From: Acidobacteriota bacterium
GTDB lineage: Bacteria > Acidobacteriota > Vicinamibacteria > Vicinamibacterales > 2-12-FULL-66-21
DNA: 64,000 bases
NCBI GenBank assembly: GCA_003222675.1
Contig: QHWT01000040.1
Coordinates: 61,596 to 125,595 of the forward strand
Direction of reading: 5' to 3'
In this document: positions 19,655 to 28,507 of the stretch, in pieces
How positions within the stretch are numbered: the first letter of the stretch is position 1
How the letters are laid out: each line of letters opens with the position of its first letter
The notes under the pieces: generated by a model
What the model saw: the letters and a program-made list of their open reading frames with translations, nothing else
Told to the model about the DNA's origin: nothing
The model's database searches: none
Made by a program: the position numbers and the translations under genes

Positions 19655-19730
19655 GAACCTCAGAAACCCGTGGAACCAGAACCCGGAGAATCAGAACCCG
19701 GGAACACGGGAACTCTCGAACCGGAGAACC
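19655..19730. repeat. GAACC short-word array
   Basis: GAAC/GAAA words begin at 19655, 19663, 19673, 19679, 19688, 19694, 19702, 19710, 19718 and 19726. Spacing is 6-10 nt and exactly 8 nt over the last five. It lies between the two Tat-exported genes. Confidence 0.7.
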
Positions 19731-19744
19731 CTCGCTCTCGCGCA

Positions 19745-21316
19745 CTAGCGCAGCTCGAACCCTTTGCGTGGTTCGCGCCCCAGGAAATCGTTCGCGGCCT
19801 GGTTGTTCGTGACGCGCACGCTCTGCGCGTCGTACTGCAGCTTCGTCTTCGCACGAAGGGAGACAATGCCAAGCAGCATGACTTCGGTGAGCTGCGTCGC
19901 ATATTCGAACGGCGAGGACGCGGGATCCTTCCCTCTGATCGCGTCAATCCAGTTCATGTGGTGGTCTTCGTGCGGGATGCGCGGCAGCACGGCTTTCGGC
20001 GAGCCGTAGCCCTCCTGCAGCGACGCGGGGAGCAGGCGCGGGTTCAACCCGTAGGTCTCCTGCAGCATCTTGCCCTTCGATCCGACGTAGAGCACGCCGC
20101 CGCCCGCATTGAGCTGCTCGTCGCCGAGCTCCTCCGGCTTGGGAGGCATCAGGCCGCCGTCGTACCACGTCAGCTTCACCGCCGGCATGTTGCCGCGCGC
20201 CGCGAACGTGTAGTACGTCGTCGTTGCATCCGGATACGACGCGCCGTTGAACGGCGTCGAGATCGTTTCGATCGTCGCTGGGAATCCGAGCTTCAGCGAC
20301 CAGAACGGGTGGTCGATCAGGTGCGCGCCCATGTCGCCGAGCGGACCCTGGCCCCAATCGACCCAGCCGCGCCAGTTGAACGGGTGATACACCGGGTGAT
20401 ATTCGATGACGGGACCTGCGCCGAGGAAGAGATCCCAATCGAGTTCCGACGGCACCGCGCCGCCGTCGGCCGCCATCGCGGCCGCCAGCCGCGCGTCGAG
20501 GCCGCGCGCGTTCCATCCGGGTTTCGCGCCAGGCCCGTCGCTGGGGAGCGGCGCCGGCCGCGGTATGCCCTGCGGCCAGAAGCCGAGCGGACGGTTCGTC
20601 CAGACGTGCACTTCGCGGACCTCGCCGATCGCGCCGCCCGTGATCAATTCGTAGCCGCTGCGAGCCTCGTCCATCGAGTGCCCCTGGTTGCCCATCTGCG
20701 TGACGAGTTTGGCGTTGTCGCGCGCCTTCGCGGCGAGGTGCCGCGCTTCCTTCACGGACCAGCAGAGCGGCTTTTCGACGTAGACGTGGTTGCCGAGCGA
20801 CATCGCGGCGGACGCGATTGCCGCGTGCATGTGATCCGGCGTCGCGACGATGATCGCGTCGATATCCTTCTGCTTGTCGAGCATCTGCCGGTAGTCCTTG
20901 TACCGCGCGGCCTTCGGCATCTGCTGCTCGACGAACTTGCGCAGGTCCGCCATGTCGTCCGCCTTCGGGCGGCGTGCATTCGCGTCGAGCTGTGCCTGCG
21001 ATGGCGGCCGCTGCGGCGGGCGATTGCCGCCACCACGCCCTTCGGCCGATGGCGGGGGCGGGTTCAACGACATCTGATACGCCTTGAACCGGCTCTCCAC
21101 CTGTCCATCGTCGACATCGCAGATCGCGGTGATGTTCTGGCTGAGCACGCCACGAAGATCGCTGCCGCCGCGGCCACCGATGCCGACGGCCGCCACGTTC
21201 ACCGTATCGCTGGGGGCCTGGAAGCCTTTGCCGAGCACGTGGCGAGGCACGATCGTCAGTGCCGCGCCGGTGCCGGCAACGGTGTGCACGAAACGTCTAC
21301 GTGTAATGTCGGTCAC
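19745..21316 (-). CDS. Tat-exported Gfo/Idh/MocA-family oxidoreductase
   Basis: 523 residues from the GTG at 21316, with GGAAGG upstream. The twin-arginine signal is [19 protein letters not shown] (2-20). The NAD(P)-binding motif is VGIGGRG (44-50) and the catalytic-region lysine is in VEKP (180-183). A Pro/Gly/Arg-rich insertion lies at about 86-120. The C-terminal alpha/beta domain includes [18 protein letters not shown]. Family members oxidise or reduce sugars or cyclitols; exported forms are common in Acidobacteria and Planctomycetes and fold with cofactor before export. Substrate not determinable. Confidence 0.9.
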   Translation of the reverse strand: MTDITRRRFVHTVAGTGAALTIVPRHVLGKGFQAPSDTVNVAAVGIGGRGGSDLRGVLSQNITAICDVDDGQVESRFKAYQMSLNPPPPSAEGRGGGNRPPQRPPSQAQLDANARRPKADDMADLRKFVEQQMPKAARYKDYRQMLDKQKDIDAIIVATPDHMHAAIASAAMSLGNHVYVEKPLCWSVKEARHLAAKARDNAKLVTQMGNQGHSMDEARSGYELITGGAIGEVREVHVWTNRPLGFWPQGIPRPAPLPSDGPGAKPGWNARGLDARLAAAMAADGGAVPSELDWDLFLGAGPVIEYHPVYHPFNWRGWVDWGQGPLGDMGAHLIDHPFWSLKLGFPATIETISTPFNGASYPDATTTYYTFAARGNMPAVKLTWYDGGLMPPKPEELGDEQLNAGGGVLYVGSKGKMLQETYGLNPRLLPASLQEGYGSPKAVLPRIPHEDHHMNWIDAIRGKDPASSPFEYATQLTEVMLLGIVSLRAKTKLQYDAQSVRVTNNQAANDFLGREPRKGFELR

Positions 21317-21370
21317 GGCGTACCTTCCTCTCGATCCGATCGTGTGAAAGCGGTTATAGTCGCGGGCGCA

Positions 21371-22612
21371 ATGCGCATCCAACCGTTCGCCCCGAAGTAT
21401 ATGAAAGTCGGCATCCTCACCGCGGCCATCCAGGAGCTGACTCCGCGGAACGTGCGGGACGGCGATCCCGATCGCGCGATCGAGGAGTGGGTGGCGTTCG
21501 CGAGGGAGCTCGGAGCGGACAACATTCAGCTCTCAGCGGCACTGCACCCCTCGGAAACCGACGTCTCTCCCGAAGCGATGCTCGACCCTGTGGCCAATAC
21601 GCTGGATCTGCGGCGGCCGTTCGACAAGGAGCGTGCGCGGCGAGTGCAGAAGGCGCTGGAGGCGCATCGGATCGGCATCTCCGAGGTCGGCTACTTCGAC
21701 AACATGCTGCACCACGATCGCGCGGTGCGCCAGAAGAAATACGAGTTCATGCGGCGCGTCTTCGAGGCGGCGACGCTGCTTGGCGCCGACGCCGTGTGCG
21801 GATTCGTCGGGCGCAACGCGCAGCTCAGCATGGATCAAAACCTCCTCGATTTCGAGGAGTCATTCGTCCCGCTCCTCAAGGACGCGAAGGCGCGCCGTCT
21901 CACATACCGCGTCGAGCAGTGCCCCATGCCCGGCTGGACGACGGGCGACATCTTTCACAACAATATCGCGTATACGCCCGGCACGTGGATCGCCCTGCAC
22001 CGGATTTGCGAGAAGCACGGCGTCGGCGACCAGTTCCGCATCCATTACGACCCGTCACACGCGATCCTGATGGGCCAGGACACGCGGTCGCTCTTCCAGT
22101 TCCTCAAGGACGCCGGCTACAACTTCCTCATCGGCGGCTTTCACGTCAAGGGGCAGGTGGTGAACGCACGCGGCGTGTCGCAGTGGGGATACGGAGGGCA
22201 GACGGTCGAGCGTGGCGATTGGAAGGATGGCAAGCCGTCGACCAATCCCGCCGACCAGCTTCACGCGTGGAAGAAACAGATCGTCCTGGCTGAGCACGAG
22301 CTTCCCGGAACGGCGCGGCATGATCCGCTCGCGTACCTGCAGAACCGGACCGTCGACTGGTTCGATCACCAGCTCGCGGCGCGCGAGCTGCTGGCGCTCG
22401 ACGTCGCCAACACGCACCTCATCGTCGAACACGAGTACCCGCCTGCGCGGATTCAGGACAAGGCGCGGCTGAAACCGATTCTTTCGGGATCGATCGCGTT
22501 CGTCCGCCACATCGACGAGGCCGCGGCGGACATGTTCGCGCTGCAACATGAAGTGCTCGCCGCGCAAAACATTCCTGTGCAAGGCGTCGGGCGCGAAGCG
22601 TACCGATCGTAA
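21371..22612 (+). CDS. Cytoplasmic sugar phosphate isomerase/epimerase
   Basis: 413 residues from the ATG at 21371; an ATG at 21401 ([13 protein letters not shown]) is an equally plausible start and fits family N-termini better. A xylose-isomerase-like TIM barrel is shown by [44 protein letters not shown] and [11 protein letters not shown], which carry candidate metal-binding His, Asp and Glu. No export signal is present, unlike the neighbour at 18666. It is divergent from the Tat oxidoreductase. A TATAGT box at 21355-21360 suggests a very short leader. Confidence 0.85.
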   Translation: MRIQPFAPKYMKVGILTAAIQELTPRNVRDGDPDRAIEEWVAFARELGADNIQLSAALHPSETDVSPEAMLDPVANTLDLRRPFDKERARRVQKALEAHRIGISEVGYFDNMLHHDRAVRQKKYEFMRRVFEAATLLGADAVCGFVGRNAQLSMDQNLLDFEESFVPLLKDAKARRLTYRVEQCPMPGWTTGDIFHNNIAYTPGTWIALHRICEKHGVGDQFRIHYDPSHAILMGQDTRSLFQFLKDAGYNFLIGGFHVKGQVVNARGVSQWGYGGQTVERGDWKDGKPSTNPADQLHAWKKQIVLAEHELPGTARHDPLAYLQNRTVDWFDHQLAARELLALDVANTHLIVEHEYPPARIQDKARLKPILSGSIAFVRHIDEAAADMFALQHEVLAAQNIPVQGVGREAYRS

Positions 22613-22646
22613 TTACGGCAGGTCGATCCCCGGCGCAACTGAAACC

Positions 22647-22694
22647 GGGACACTCACACTTCGTCCCATTATCGGGAAGAAGTGTGAGTGTCCC
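22647..22694. repeat. Long hairpin of the GTGAGTGTCCC family (family B)
   Basis: Arms of 21 nt at 22647-22667 and 22674-22694 pair with one mismatch around a 6-nt loop. It lies between convergent genes and could end transcription from both sides. The arm sequence recurs at the edges of the cassettes at 45297 and 59323. Confidence 0.85.
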
Positions 22695-22704
22695 CGTTCT
22701 GAAT

Positions 22705-23709
22705 TTACTGCAAGTGGATCTGCGGCGCGACGCGCGGACGTGACGCATCCGTGGCCGCGTTCCAGTCGGTGTGGGGCGCGTGGTTCTCGACGAGCCACCC
22801 GTACACGAGACGGCCGTACGACTGCCAGCGCATCCGCTTCTTCTCGTAGAACGGCACGAGCGCGCGCTGCACCTCAGGGAGGCGATAGAGAGGAATGCCA
22901 GGGAAGTAATGGTGCTCGAGGTGGTAGTTGGAGTTCAGGAACGCGAAGTCCCAGAACCAGTGCCCCTTCATCAGCGTTCCCCACTTCGCCGGATCCGATG
23001 GATCGATGTCGTAATGCTGCCCGAGCCGATTGAGCGTGAACGCGATCGGGAAGATGAAGAAGACGGGAATGATGTTGCTGCGCAGCGCCGCGTAGAACCC
23101 GAAGAAGTACCACACCATCGCGATCGCCGACAGGTGCGCCAGCATCGACAGCTTGCGTTCGCGCGCGATCGCGTCCTGCAGCGGCTTCGGGTACGAAGAG
23201 GCCTCGCGACGCGCGGCGCGGAAATACATCGGGAACAACGCAGGCGTGCAGTAGAGCAGCTTGTACCACCGCGCGTTCACCTTGGGCGACAGGTGCGCCC
23301 GTTTCGGATCGTCGTCATCCGATCCGAGCTCCGCGTGATGATCGAGATGCCAGCGCGTGAACTGGGTGCCGGAAATGCCGCTCGGAATCGCGTAGAGGAA
23401 GCCCAGGAGCCGCTCCGCCGTCTGATGACGGCGCGCAAAGACCGTGTGGTGCACGACCTCGTGCAGCAGCACCGTGAAATTGAAGATCGTAAAGCCCTGG
23501 ACGAAGGCGAGGGGAATCCAGATCAGCGGATTCTCGTACCTGATCAACCCCCACGTGGCGAGCGCAAGAATGCCGAATTGGCGGATCGTGACCGCGAAGT
23601 GCCGCAGTGGCTGCTTCTGATGCAGATCGCGCATCTGATCGCGCGTAATCGCCGCGCCGAGCTCGGCCCGCAGCCCAGCCGAATGCTGCGAGTAATGGTG
23701 CGATTTCAC
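22705..23709 (-). CDS. Membrane fatty acid desaturase
   Basis: 334 residues from a GTG at 23709. The three histidine clusters that bind the di-iron centre are HEVVHH (83-88), HLDHH (121-125) and HLEHH (263-267), with QHYD at 231-234. Hydrophobic stretches near 45-80 and 195-225 match a four-helix membrane enzyme. It introduces a double bond or hydroxyl group into an acyl chain at the inner membrane; regioselectivity cannot be told. A TACAAT box lies 9 nt upstream of the start, and a copy of this region is repeated at 23909-23941. Confidence 0.92.
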   Translation of the reverse strand: MKSHHYSQHSAGLRAELGAAITRDQMRDLHQKQPLRHFAVTIRQFGILALATWGLIRYENPLIWIPLAFVQGFTIFNFTVLLHEVVHHTVFARRHQTAERLLGFLYAIPSGISGTQFTRWHLDHHAELGSDDDDPKRAHLSPKVNARWYKLLYCTPALFPMYFRAARREASSYPKPLQDAIARERKLSMLAHLSAIAMVWYFFGFYAALRSNIIPVFFIFPIAFTLNRLGQHYDIDPSDPAKWGTLMKGHWFWDFAFLNSNYHLEHHYFPGIPLYRLPEVQRALVPFYEKKRMRWQSYGRLVYGWLVENHAPHTDWNAATDASRPRVAPQIHLQ

Positions 23710-23735
23710 GGTGGATCCATTGTAACCGGCTCAGG
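23703..23735. repeat. Desaturase start/promoter region, copy 1 of a direct repeat
   Basis: TTCACGGTGGATCCATTG and the following TAACCGGCT recur almost unchanged at 23909-23941. The repeat covers the GTG start and the TACAAT -10 box (23724-23719) of the desaturase. Confidence 0.75.
23719..23724 (-). promoter_or_regulatory. Putative desaturase -10 box
   Basis: TACAAT on the minus strand, 9 nt before the GTG start. No -35 was identified. It implies a very short 5' leader. Confidence 0.4.
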
Positions 23736-23787
23736 GCTCAAGCCTCACGACTTAGGCCGGCTCACGGCTCAGGATGGTTCAAGGTTA
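23730..23787. repeat. CTCA/CTTA heptad word array
   Basis: CTCA or CTTA begins at 23730, 23737, 23744 and 23751, then at 23761 and 23768. Related TTCA and TTA words follow near 23778 and 23785. Steps are 7,7,7,10,7 nt. Confidence 0.7.
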
Positions 23788-23793
23788 GCGCCC

Positions 23794-23896
23794 GAAACGG
23801 TGACAGTCACAGTTCCGGGACCCGAACGGTGACTGTCACACTTCCGATCCGCGAACTGTCCGCATATGGGAAGAAGTGTGACTGTCACCGTTTCTG
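23794..23896. repeat. GGTGACWGTCAC cassette (family B)
   Basis: Two direct copies of the ACGGTGACAGTCACAGTTC type (about 23794 and 23824) face an inverted copy at about 23868-23896 that begins GGGAAGAAGTGTGACTGTC. The core GTGAC-W-GTCAC is itself palindromic. No gene is seen in the 23710-24003 spacer. Confidence 0.8.
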
Positions 23897-23908
23897 ACCC
23901 GCGTAAGC

Positions 23909-23941
23909 GCTTCACGATGGATCTATTGTAACCGGCTTGAG
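23909..23941. repeat. Copy 2 of the desaturase start-region direct repeat
   Basis: Imperfect repeat of 23703-23735, about 206 nt away, with ATTGTA (minus strand TACAAT) retained. The two copies flank the family B cassette. Confidence 0.75.
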
Positions 23942-23942
23942 T

Positions 23943-24009
23943 CGCCGGGTCTAAAGACCCGGCCTACGAGAGTATGTGTCTGGCGGACCTTCAGGTCCGC
24001 TGTTCATGA
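23943..24009. repeat. REP-like two-hairpin element, family A
   Basis: GCCGGGTCTAAAGACCCGGC and GCGGACCTTCAGGTCCGC hairpins are followed by TGTTCATGAG. The edge supplies the TGA stop of the DMT transporter gene. Confidence 0.8.
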
Positions 24010-24939
24010 GCCAGGAGCCGGTCGGCGAACGCGCGTTAAGGCCACCCCGGCCAGGACCAGTGCGGCGCCGGCGATCTTGCCGGGTCCTACCGGTTCGTGC
24101 AGCCACACCGCGGCGGTCACCATTGCCACGATAGGCATCAGGTTCGAGTAGACCGCCGTGCGCGCGCTGCCGAGCTCTCGTATGGCGACATACCAGATGA
24201 CGTAGGCCACGCAGATCGACAGGACCGCCGAGTAGACGAGCGCCATCCAGGTGTGGAGGCTCACGCTGATCCAGTCGACGCGCAACATGGTCCCCAGCGC
24301 GAGAGGGATGTAGAACAGCGTGCCAATGGCCATCGACAGGGCCGTGACGCCGACGGGCGAATGCCGCGTCATCAGCGGCCGCGCGGCGATCGTGTAAGTC
24401 GACCAGCACAGCACCGCGCCCCCCATCATCACATCGCCGGTCAGCGACTGTCCCCCGGTCGTTCCGCCGCTGCGCACGACGATGTAGATGCCGGCCAGCG
24501 AGAGAAGGGTGCCGGCCCAGTGCATCGCCGTCACGCGTTCGCCGATGCCTCCCAGGCGATGAAGCGCGACGCTGAGGATCGTGATCACCACCGGGCTCGC
24601 GGCCAGCAGCAGCGAGCTGTTCGCGACGCTCGTGCGCGCGACCCCTCCGATGAACCAGTACTGGTAGACGCAGTGACCGACGAACCCGACCGCCGCAAGC
24701 GCTATCCAGTCACGCCGCGTGACCGGCTCCGCGGTGTAGAAGACTTCCGCAGGATTCCACCGCACCCGGCGTGTGATCGCCATCGTCGCGATCATCACGG
24801 ACGAAGCGACGATCAGGCGCACCGCGTTGAACGCCTCCGGATTGAGTTCCCTGAAGGCGGACTTGATGACGGTGTAATTGGTGCCCCAGATGAGGACCAT
24901 CAGGAGCAGGAGGACGTCGAGCTTCGAGAAGCGAGTCAA
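24004..24939 (-). CDS. DMT-superfamily transporter (EamA)
   Basis: About 311 residues from a TTG at 24939; an ATG at 24984 would add 15 residues that fall in repeat DNA. Ten hydrophobic helices are readable, with the two EamA halves starting LLLLMVLIWGTNYTVIKSAF and GDVMMGGAVLCWSTYTIAARPL. Members export metabolites or amino acids, or take up nucleotides and cofactors; the substrate is not evident. Its 5' end reads into the AACGAAG inverted-repeat element, so the true start is uncertain, and its stop lies in a REP-like edge. Confidence 0.87.
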   Translation of the reverse strand: MTRFSKLDVLLLLMVLIWGTNYTVIKSAFRELNPEAFNAVRLIVASSVMIATMAITRRVRWNPAEVFYTAEPVTRRDWIALAAVGFVGHCVYQYWFIGGVARTSVANSSLLLAASPVVITILSVALHRLGGIGERVTAMHWAGTLLSLAGIYIVVRSGGTTGGQSLTGDVMMGGAVLCWSTYTIAARPLMTRHSPVGVTALSMAIGTLFYIPLALGTMLRVDWISVSLHTWMALVYSAVLSICVAYVIWYVAIRELGSARTAVYSNLMPIVAMVTAAVWLHEPVGPGKIAGAALVLAGVALTRVRRPAPGS

Positions 24940-24940
24940 G

Positions 24941-25080
24941 CTAACGAAGGTGTACGAAGAAAACGGATCCTCAAAACGAAGCAACGAAGGAAACGGCGAA
25001 CCAAAACAAATTGGTCTTCGTTCAGTTCGTTGCTTCGTTTGTGGGATCCGTTACCTTCGTCGTCGTCTTCTCCGTTGTCT
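24941..25080. repeat. AACGAAG long inverted-repeat element, copy 1 (family C)
   Basis: The left arm, rich in ACGAAG, and the right arm, rich in CTTCGT, are mutually inverted. The central core ACGGATCCTCAAAACGAA and following GCAACGAAG match the element at 56321-56499, and the right arm carries its complement. No coding function. It fills the spacer between the DMT gene and atpE. Confidence 0.85.
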
Positions 25081-25418
25081 TACTTCCCGAACGGCGGCAG
25101 GAAGAACAGGATCAGTGAGATCAGCAGCACGTAGATGACGAGCGACTCGATCAGCACGAGGCCCAGAATGAGCGCGCCACGGATGTCGCCGGTGGCGCTG
25201 GGGTTGCGCGCGATCGCTTCTGCCGCGGCGGCGATGGCCTTGCCCTGCCCGAGCGCGCCGAACGCCGCCGCAATGCCCAGCGGGAAACCGGCGCCAATGA
25301 TCGACCACTTGATGATCTCGTTGCGCGTGGCCGCCGCGGCTGGCTCCTGCGCGTAAAGCGGGAATGCGGCGCCAGCCATCAGAATGGCCGCCGTTGTCCA
25401 GAAAGTCCGTTTACTCAC
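25080..25418 (-). CDS. atpE: F-type ATP synthase subunit c with N-terminal signal-like extension
   Basis: 112 residues from the GTG at 25418, chosen because GGGAGGA lies 7 nt upstream. An N-terminal signal-like segment ends near PLYAQ (about 19-24) and precedes the two c-ring helices: GAGFPLGIAAAFGALGQGKA, the polar loop RNPSATGDIRG (71-81), and LVLIESLVIYVLL with the ion-binding E91. The family norm is about 75-90 residues, so the extension is notable. Q58 and the E91-S92 pair resemble part of a sodium-type binding site. Last gene of atpZ-I-B-E. Confidence 0.93.
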   Translation of the reverse strand: MSKRTFWTTAAILMAGAAFPLYAQEPAAAATRNEIIKWSIIGAGFPLGIAAAFGALGQGKAIAAAAEAIARNPSATGDIRGALILGLVLIESLVIYVLLISLILFFLPPFGK

Positions 25419-25469
25419 AACCAAATCCTCCCTATGGGAATACTCGATGAGCGCGTGCCGACTGCGGGC

Positions 25470-26267
25470 TTACGCGGCGGCCGGCGCCTGATGCCCGGCC
25501 GGGGCATCGTGGCCGTGCGCGTCGTGCTCGTGTTCGACCGCAACCGCCGCCTGGAGGTAAATAGTCGACAGGAGCACGAAGATGAATGCCTGCAGGCCGC
25601 CCGTGATGAGGCCCAGGAACATCATCGGCAGCGGAACGATGAAAGGAATAATGCTGCCGAGAATTACGATTACCAGCTCTTCGCCGAAGATATTGCCGAA
25701 GAGACGCAGCGAGAGCGACAGCAGCCTCGATGCATGGCTGATCGCCTCGATGACCAGCATCAGCGGTGCCATCCAGACCGGGGCGCCGGGCGGCACGGCG
25801 AAGTGTTTCAAGTAATTGATGACGCCCTGCTTGCGGAATCCCTGCAGGTGGTAGAAGACCCAGGTGGTGATCGCACAGCCGAGCGTCACGTTGATGTTGG
25901 CCGTGGGCGCCATCAATCCCGGCACCAGTCCGGCGTAGTTGCCGATCAGGATGAAGAGGCCGAGCGTGGCGATGAGCGGCAGGTAATTGCGGCCGTCGGG
26001 CCCGATCCATTCTTCGAGCAGGTTGACGACCGACATCACGCCGTCTTCGAGGAGGATCTGAAACTTGCTGGGATGCTCGACGCTGAGGCGCGAGCGCATG
26101 ATGAGGCATGTGATCGTGATGCCGATCACGATCAGCAGCGTCATCACGAGATAGTTCGGAATGACCTCATGGCCGAAATGGAAGCCCAGCGGCTCCAGCG
26201 CCGCTTTCACCAGCGGCCCGAGCAGGGCGTTCACAAACTCCACGATCCAGAGCGGGTGTTCGATCAT
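25470..26267 (-). CDS. atpB: F-type ATP synthase subunit a
   Basis: 265 residues; membrane subunit that forms the ion half-channels next to the c-ring. The essential arginine is R188 in SLSLRLFGN. Other hallmarks are GLVPGLMAPTANINVTL (113-129) and the helices before it. The C-terminal tail is His/Asp-rich (EHEHDAHGHDAPAGHQ), which is unusual and might bind metal. Located 51 nt upstream of atpE and 6 nt downstream of the atpI-like gene. The F1 genes and subunit b are not in the window. Confidence 0.95.
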   Translation of the reverse strand: MIEHPLWIVEFVNALLGPLVKAALEPLGFHFGHEVIPNYLVMTLLIVIGITITCLIMRSRLSVEHPSKFQILLEDGVMSVVNLLEEWIGPDGRNYLPLIATLGLFILIGNYAGLVPGLMAPTANINVTLGCAITTWVFYHLQGFRKQGVINYLKHFAVPPGAPVWMAPLMLVIEAISHASRLLSLSLRLFGNIFGEELVIVILGSIIPFIVPLPMMFLGLITGGLQAFIFVLLSTIYLQAAVAVEHEHDAHGHDAPAGHQAPAAA

Positions 26268-26273
26268 TCCGAC

Positions 26274-26648
26274 TTATTTTTTGAACAGACGGCCCGCCTC
26301 GAGCGCCGCGGCCGCCACAATCGAGGATGCACCCGCCACGAGCCCCAATGGGTGCAGGCGCAAACGCGCAATCATAACGTACGCCAGAAGAGCGAGTAAA
26401 GCGTACCGCCCGACCATTTTGACCACGGCGCGCGCAAGGTTCGAGCGTCGCGCACGATCCCCGGTAGACGCGTCAAGCGCTTCAATGCCACCGCGAATGG
26501 ATACGAAGCTGATCCCGATCAACACGCCGCCACTAATCACCGACAACGCGGCCCGCCAGTCGCGCGCGATGAGCAGCGCGATGATTGCCATCACGAGGCA
26601 ACACACCGCGGCAGTGCGCTGAAGCCTGTCGAGCAGCGCGTCGTGCAC
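26274..26648 (-). CDS. atpI: ATP synthase subunit I-like membrane protein
   Basis: 124 residues from a GTG at 26648, one nt past the atpZ stop. Four hydrophobic helices are visible: AAVCCLVMAIIALLIA, AALSVISGGVLIGISFV, GRYALLALLAYVMIARL and LVAGASSIVAAAALEA. Position between atpZ and atpB is the classic atpI location; AtpI helps c-ring assembly. Sequence identity to known AtpI is weak by eye, so the name rests on topology, size and neighbours. Confidence 0.7.
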   Translation of the reverse strand: MHDALLDRLQRTAAVCCLVMAIIALLIARDWRAALSVISGGVLIGISFVSIRGGIEALDASTGDRARRSNLARAVVKMVGRYALLALLAYVMIARLRLHPLGLVAGASSIVAAAALEAGRLFKK

Positions 26649-26649
26649 G

Positions 26650-26874
26650 CTATTTGATCGATTGTGAGGCGCGGTACACGTTGACGATCCCGGCAACAAG
26701 TCCGAGGAAGAAGAAGATGAAGAATCCCCAGTGGCCCCACCCGATCCAGCGGTCGATCAGGAGTCCGAGCCCTGCGCCGAGCACGATCGCGAGCACGAAC
26801 GAGAGCCCGACGCTGCCGAGCGCCCCGAGCGTCCGCATCGTCTCCGCGGTGGAATTCTGTTTCCGATCGGTCAT
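26650..26874 (-). CDS. atpZ: AtpZ/AtpI-family protein
   Basis: 74 residues with two transmembrane helices, GLSFVLAIVLGAGLGLLIDRW and WGFFIFFFLGLVAGIVNVYRA. This matches AtpZ, a small protein encoded at the head of ATP synthase operons and proposed to act in Mg2+/Ca2+ handling or c-ring assembly. Its ATG lies in register with an upstream heptad word array (CATGACC after CATAAGC and CATAAGT on the minus strand). Confidence 0.85.
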   Translation of the reverse strand: MTDRKQNSTAETMRTLGALGSVGLSFVLAIVLGAGLGLLIDRWIGWGHWGFFIFFFLGLVAGIVNVYRASQSIK

Positions 26875-26986
26875 GGCTTATGACTTATGTCTCAAGGCCG
26901 ATGCTGGCTCAGGGCGGCCGGGTCTAAAGACCCGGCCTACCGTGCAGTGCGCTGTAGGGCGGACCTTTAGGTCTGCCGTTCATGAG
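26870..26986. repeat. Heptad array and REP-like two-hairpin element upstream of atpZ
   Basis: CTTA/CTCA words at 26877, 26884 and 26891 continue the register of the atpZ start codon. At 26915-26986 lie GCCGGGTCTAAAGACCCGGC and GCGGACCTTTAGGTCTGC hairpins followed by GTTCATGAGCC, the full family A form. They separate nuoN from atpZ. Confidence 0.8.
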
Positions 26987-26992
26987 CCGAGT

Positions 26993-28507
26993 CTATCGCA
27001 GCCATCCCAGCATCGGCTCGGCGCGACCGAGCGACGCCGCTGACGCCTGTGCAAGCTCGAAAAGAATGCGCGGGTAGACGCCCAGCGCGAGCGTTCCGGC
27101 TGCCGCGAACGCGAGCGCAACGATCATCGCGCGCGAGAGCACGATTGGAGGTGTACCCGGCTCCTCGCGGCGCACCCAGACGTAGACGACGACGCGGACG
27201 TAGTAGTAGAGCGAGAGCGCGCTGTTTAGAACAGCGATGACGGCGAGGCCGAAGTAGCCTGCCTCGATCGCCGAGGCGAACAGCCACACCTTGCCCATGA
27301 ATCCGGCGGTCGGCGGGATTCCCCCGAGCGACAGCATGAAGAGCAGCATCGCGATCCCGATCGCCGGCTGGCGCGACGAGAGCCCCGCGAGATCGCGCAG
27401 CTCGTCGCCCGCGACGCCCTCGCGTCGCATGAGCACGATCACACCGAACGCGCCAAGCTGCATGAACGCATACACCACGAGGTACAACAACGCCGCGCTG
27501 ACCCCGCGCGGCGTTCCTGCCACGATCCCGATGAGCATGTATCCCGCCTGCGCGATGGAGGAGTACGCGAGCATCCGCTTCACGTTCGTCTGCGTCAGCG
27601 CGGCGAGATTGCCGATCGTCATCGAGAGGACCGACAGGACGTAGAAGAAGGAGGCCCAGCCGAGCGGCTGACCGAAGACACTGCCGAGGCCGTCGAGGTG
27701 AAAGGCTGGCAGCCCCTCGAAGAAGATGCGCAGCAGCATCGCGAATGCTGCGGCCTTCGATCCGACCGAGAGAAACGCGGTGATCGGCGTCGGCGCTCCT
27801 TCGTACACGTCCGGCGCCCACATGTGAAACGGCGCCGCCGCGATCTTGAAACCGAGACCGGCCACCAGCAGCATCACCGCGACGGCCAGCAGCCGCCCGC
27901 TGGACCCGGACGCCAGCGCGGTTGCGATGGCGCGAAGCGCAGTGCTGCCGGTGAGCCCGTACAGGAGCGACATCCCGTATAACAGCAGCGCGAGCGAGAA
28001 GGCGCCGAGCAGGAAGTACTTGACGGCTGCTTCGTTCGACCGGCGATTCGGTTTCAGGAATCCCGCGAGAATGTAGAAGCACACCGCCATCGTCTCGAGG
28101 CCGATGAAGAGCACGATCAGATCGATCCCGCTCGCCATGATCATCATCCCCGCCGTTGCGCAGAGGACGAGGAAGTAGTACTCGCCGGGGCGGCCGCCCT
28201 CGATCGTGAGATAGCGGTGCGACAGCAGCACCGTGACCGCCGCGGACATCACGAACAGCAGCTTGAAGAAGATGGCGAAGCCGTCCACGGCGAACGTGCC
28301 GCGCGCGATGGTCGTCTCGCTGGCGGACATGACAGCCAGCAGTGTGGCCGCGGCGCCAAGCGACAGGATGGCCACCCACGCGGCGCGCGCCTGGCGTTGC
28401 TGCGACAGCGCGACATCCGCCAGCAGCAGGAGCAGCGCGCCGGTGCAGACGATCAGCTCGGGCAGCAGGTAATAGAGGTCGCCCCGGGAGAATCCGATTG
28501 CCGTCAC
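26993..28507 (-). CDS. nuoN: NADH-quinone oxidoreductase subunit N
   Basis: 504 residues from a GTG at 28507, which overlaps the nuoM stop by 4 nt (GTGA). One of three antiporter-like proton-pumping subunits of complex I. About 14 helices; conserved parts include LETMAVCFYILAGFLK, AAPFHMWAPDVYEGAPTPITAFLSVGSK, and YSSIAQAGYMLIG with the usual Lys/Glu pumping residues. Last gene of the nuo cluster. Confidence 0.96.
   Translation of the reverse strand: MTAIGFSRGDLYYLLPELIVCTGALLLLLADVALSQQRQARAAWVAILSLGAAATLLAVMSASETTIARGTFAVDGFAIFFKLLFVMSAAVTVLLSHRYLTIEGGRPGEYYFLVLCATAGMMIMASGIDLIVLFIGLETMAVCFYILAGFLKPNRRSNEAAVKYFLLGAFSLALLLYGMSLLYGLTGSTALRAIATALASGSSGRLLAVAVMLLVAGLGFKIAAAPFHMWAPDVYEGAPTPITAFLSVGSKAAAFAMLLRIFFEGLPAFHLDGLGSVFGQPLGWASFFYVLSVLSMTIGNLAALTQTNVKRMLAYSSIAQAGYMLIGIVAGTPRGVSAALLYLVVYAFMQLGAFGVIVLMRREGVAGDELRDLAGLSSRQPAIGIAMLLFMLSLGGIPPTAGFMGKVWLFASAIEAGYFGLAVIAVLNSALSLYYYVRVVVYVWVRREEPGTPPIVLSRAMIVALAFAAAGTLALGVYPRILFELAQASAASLGRAEPMLGWLR

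Noticed and set aside
24941..25080. Insertion sequence
   Set aside because: No transposase frame, and only inverted word-repeat arms; listed as a non-coding element instead.
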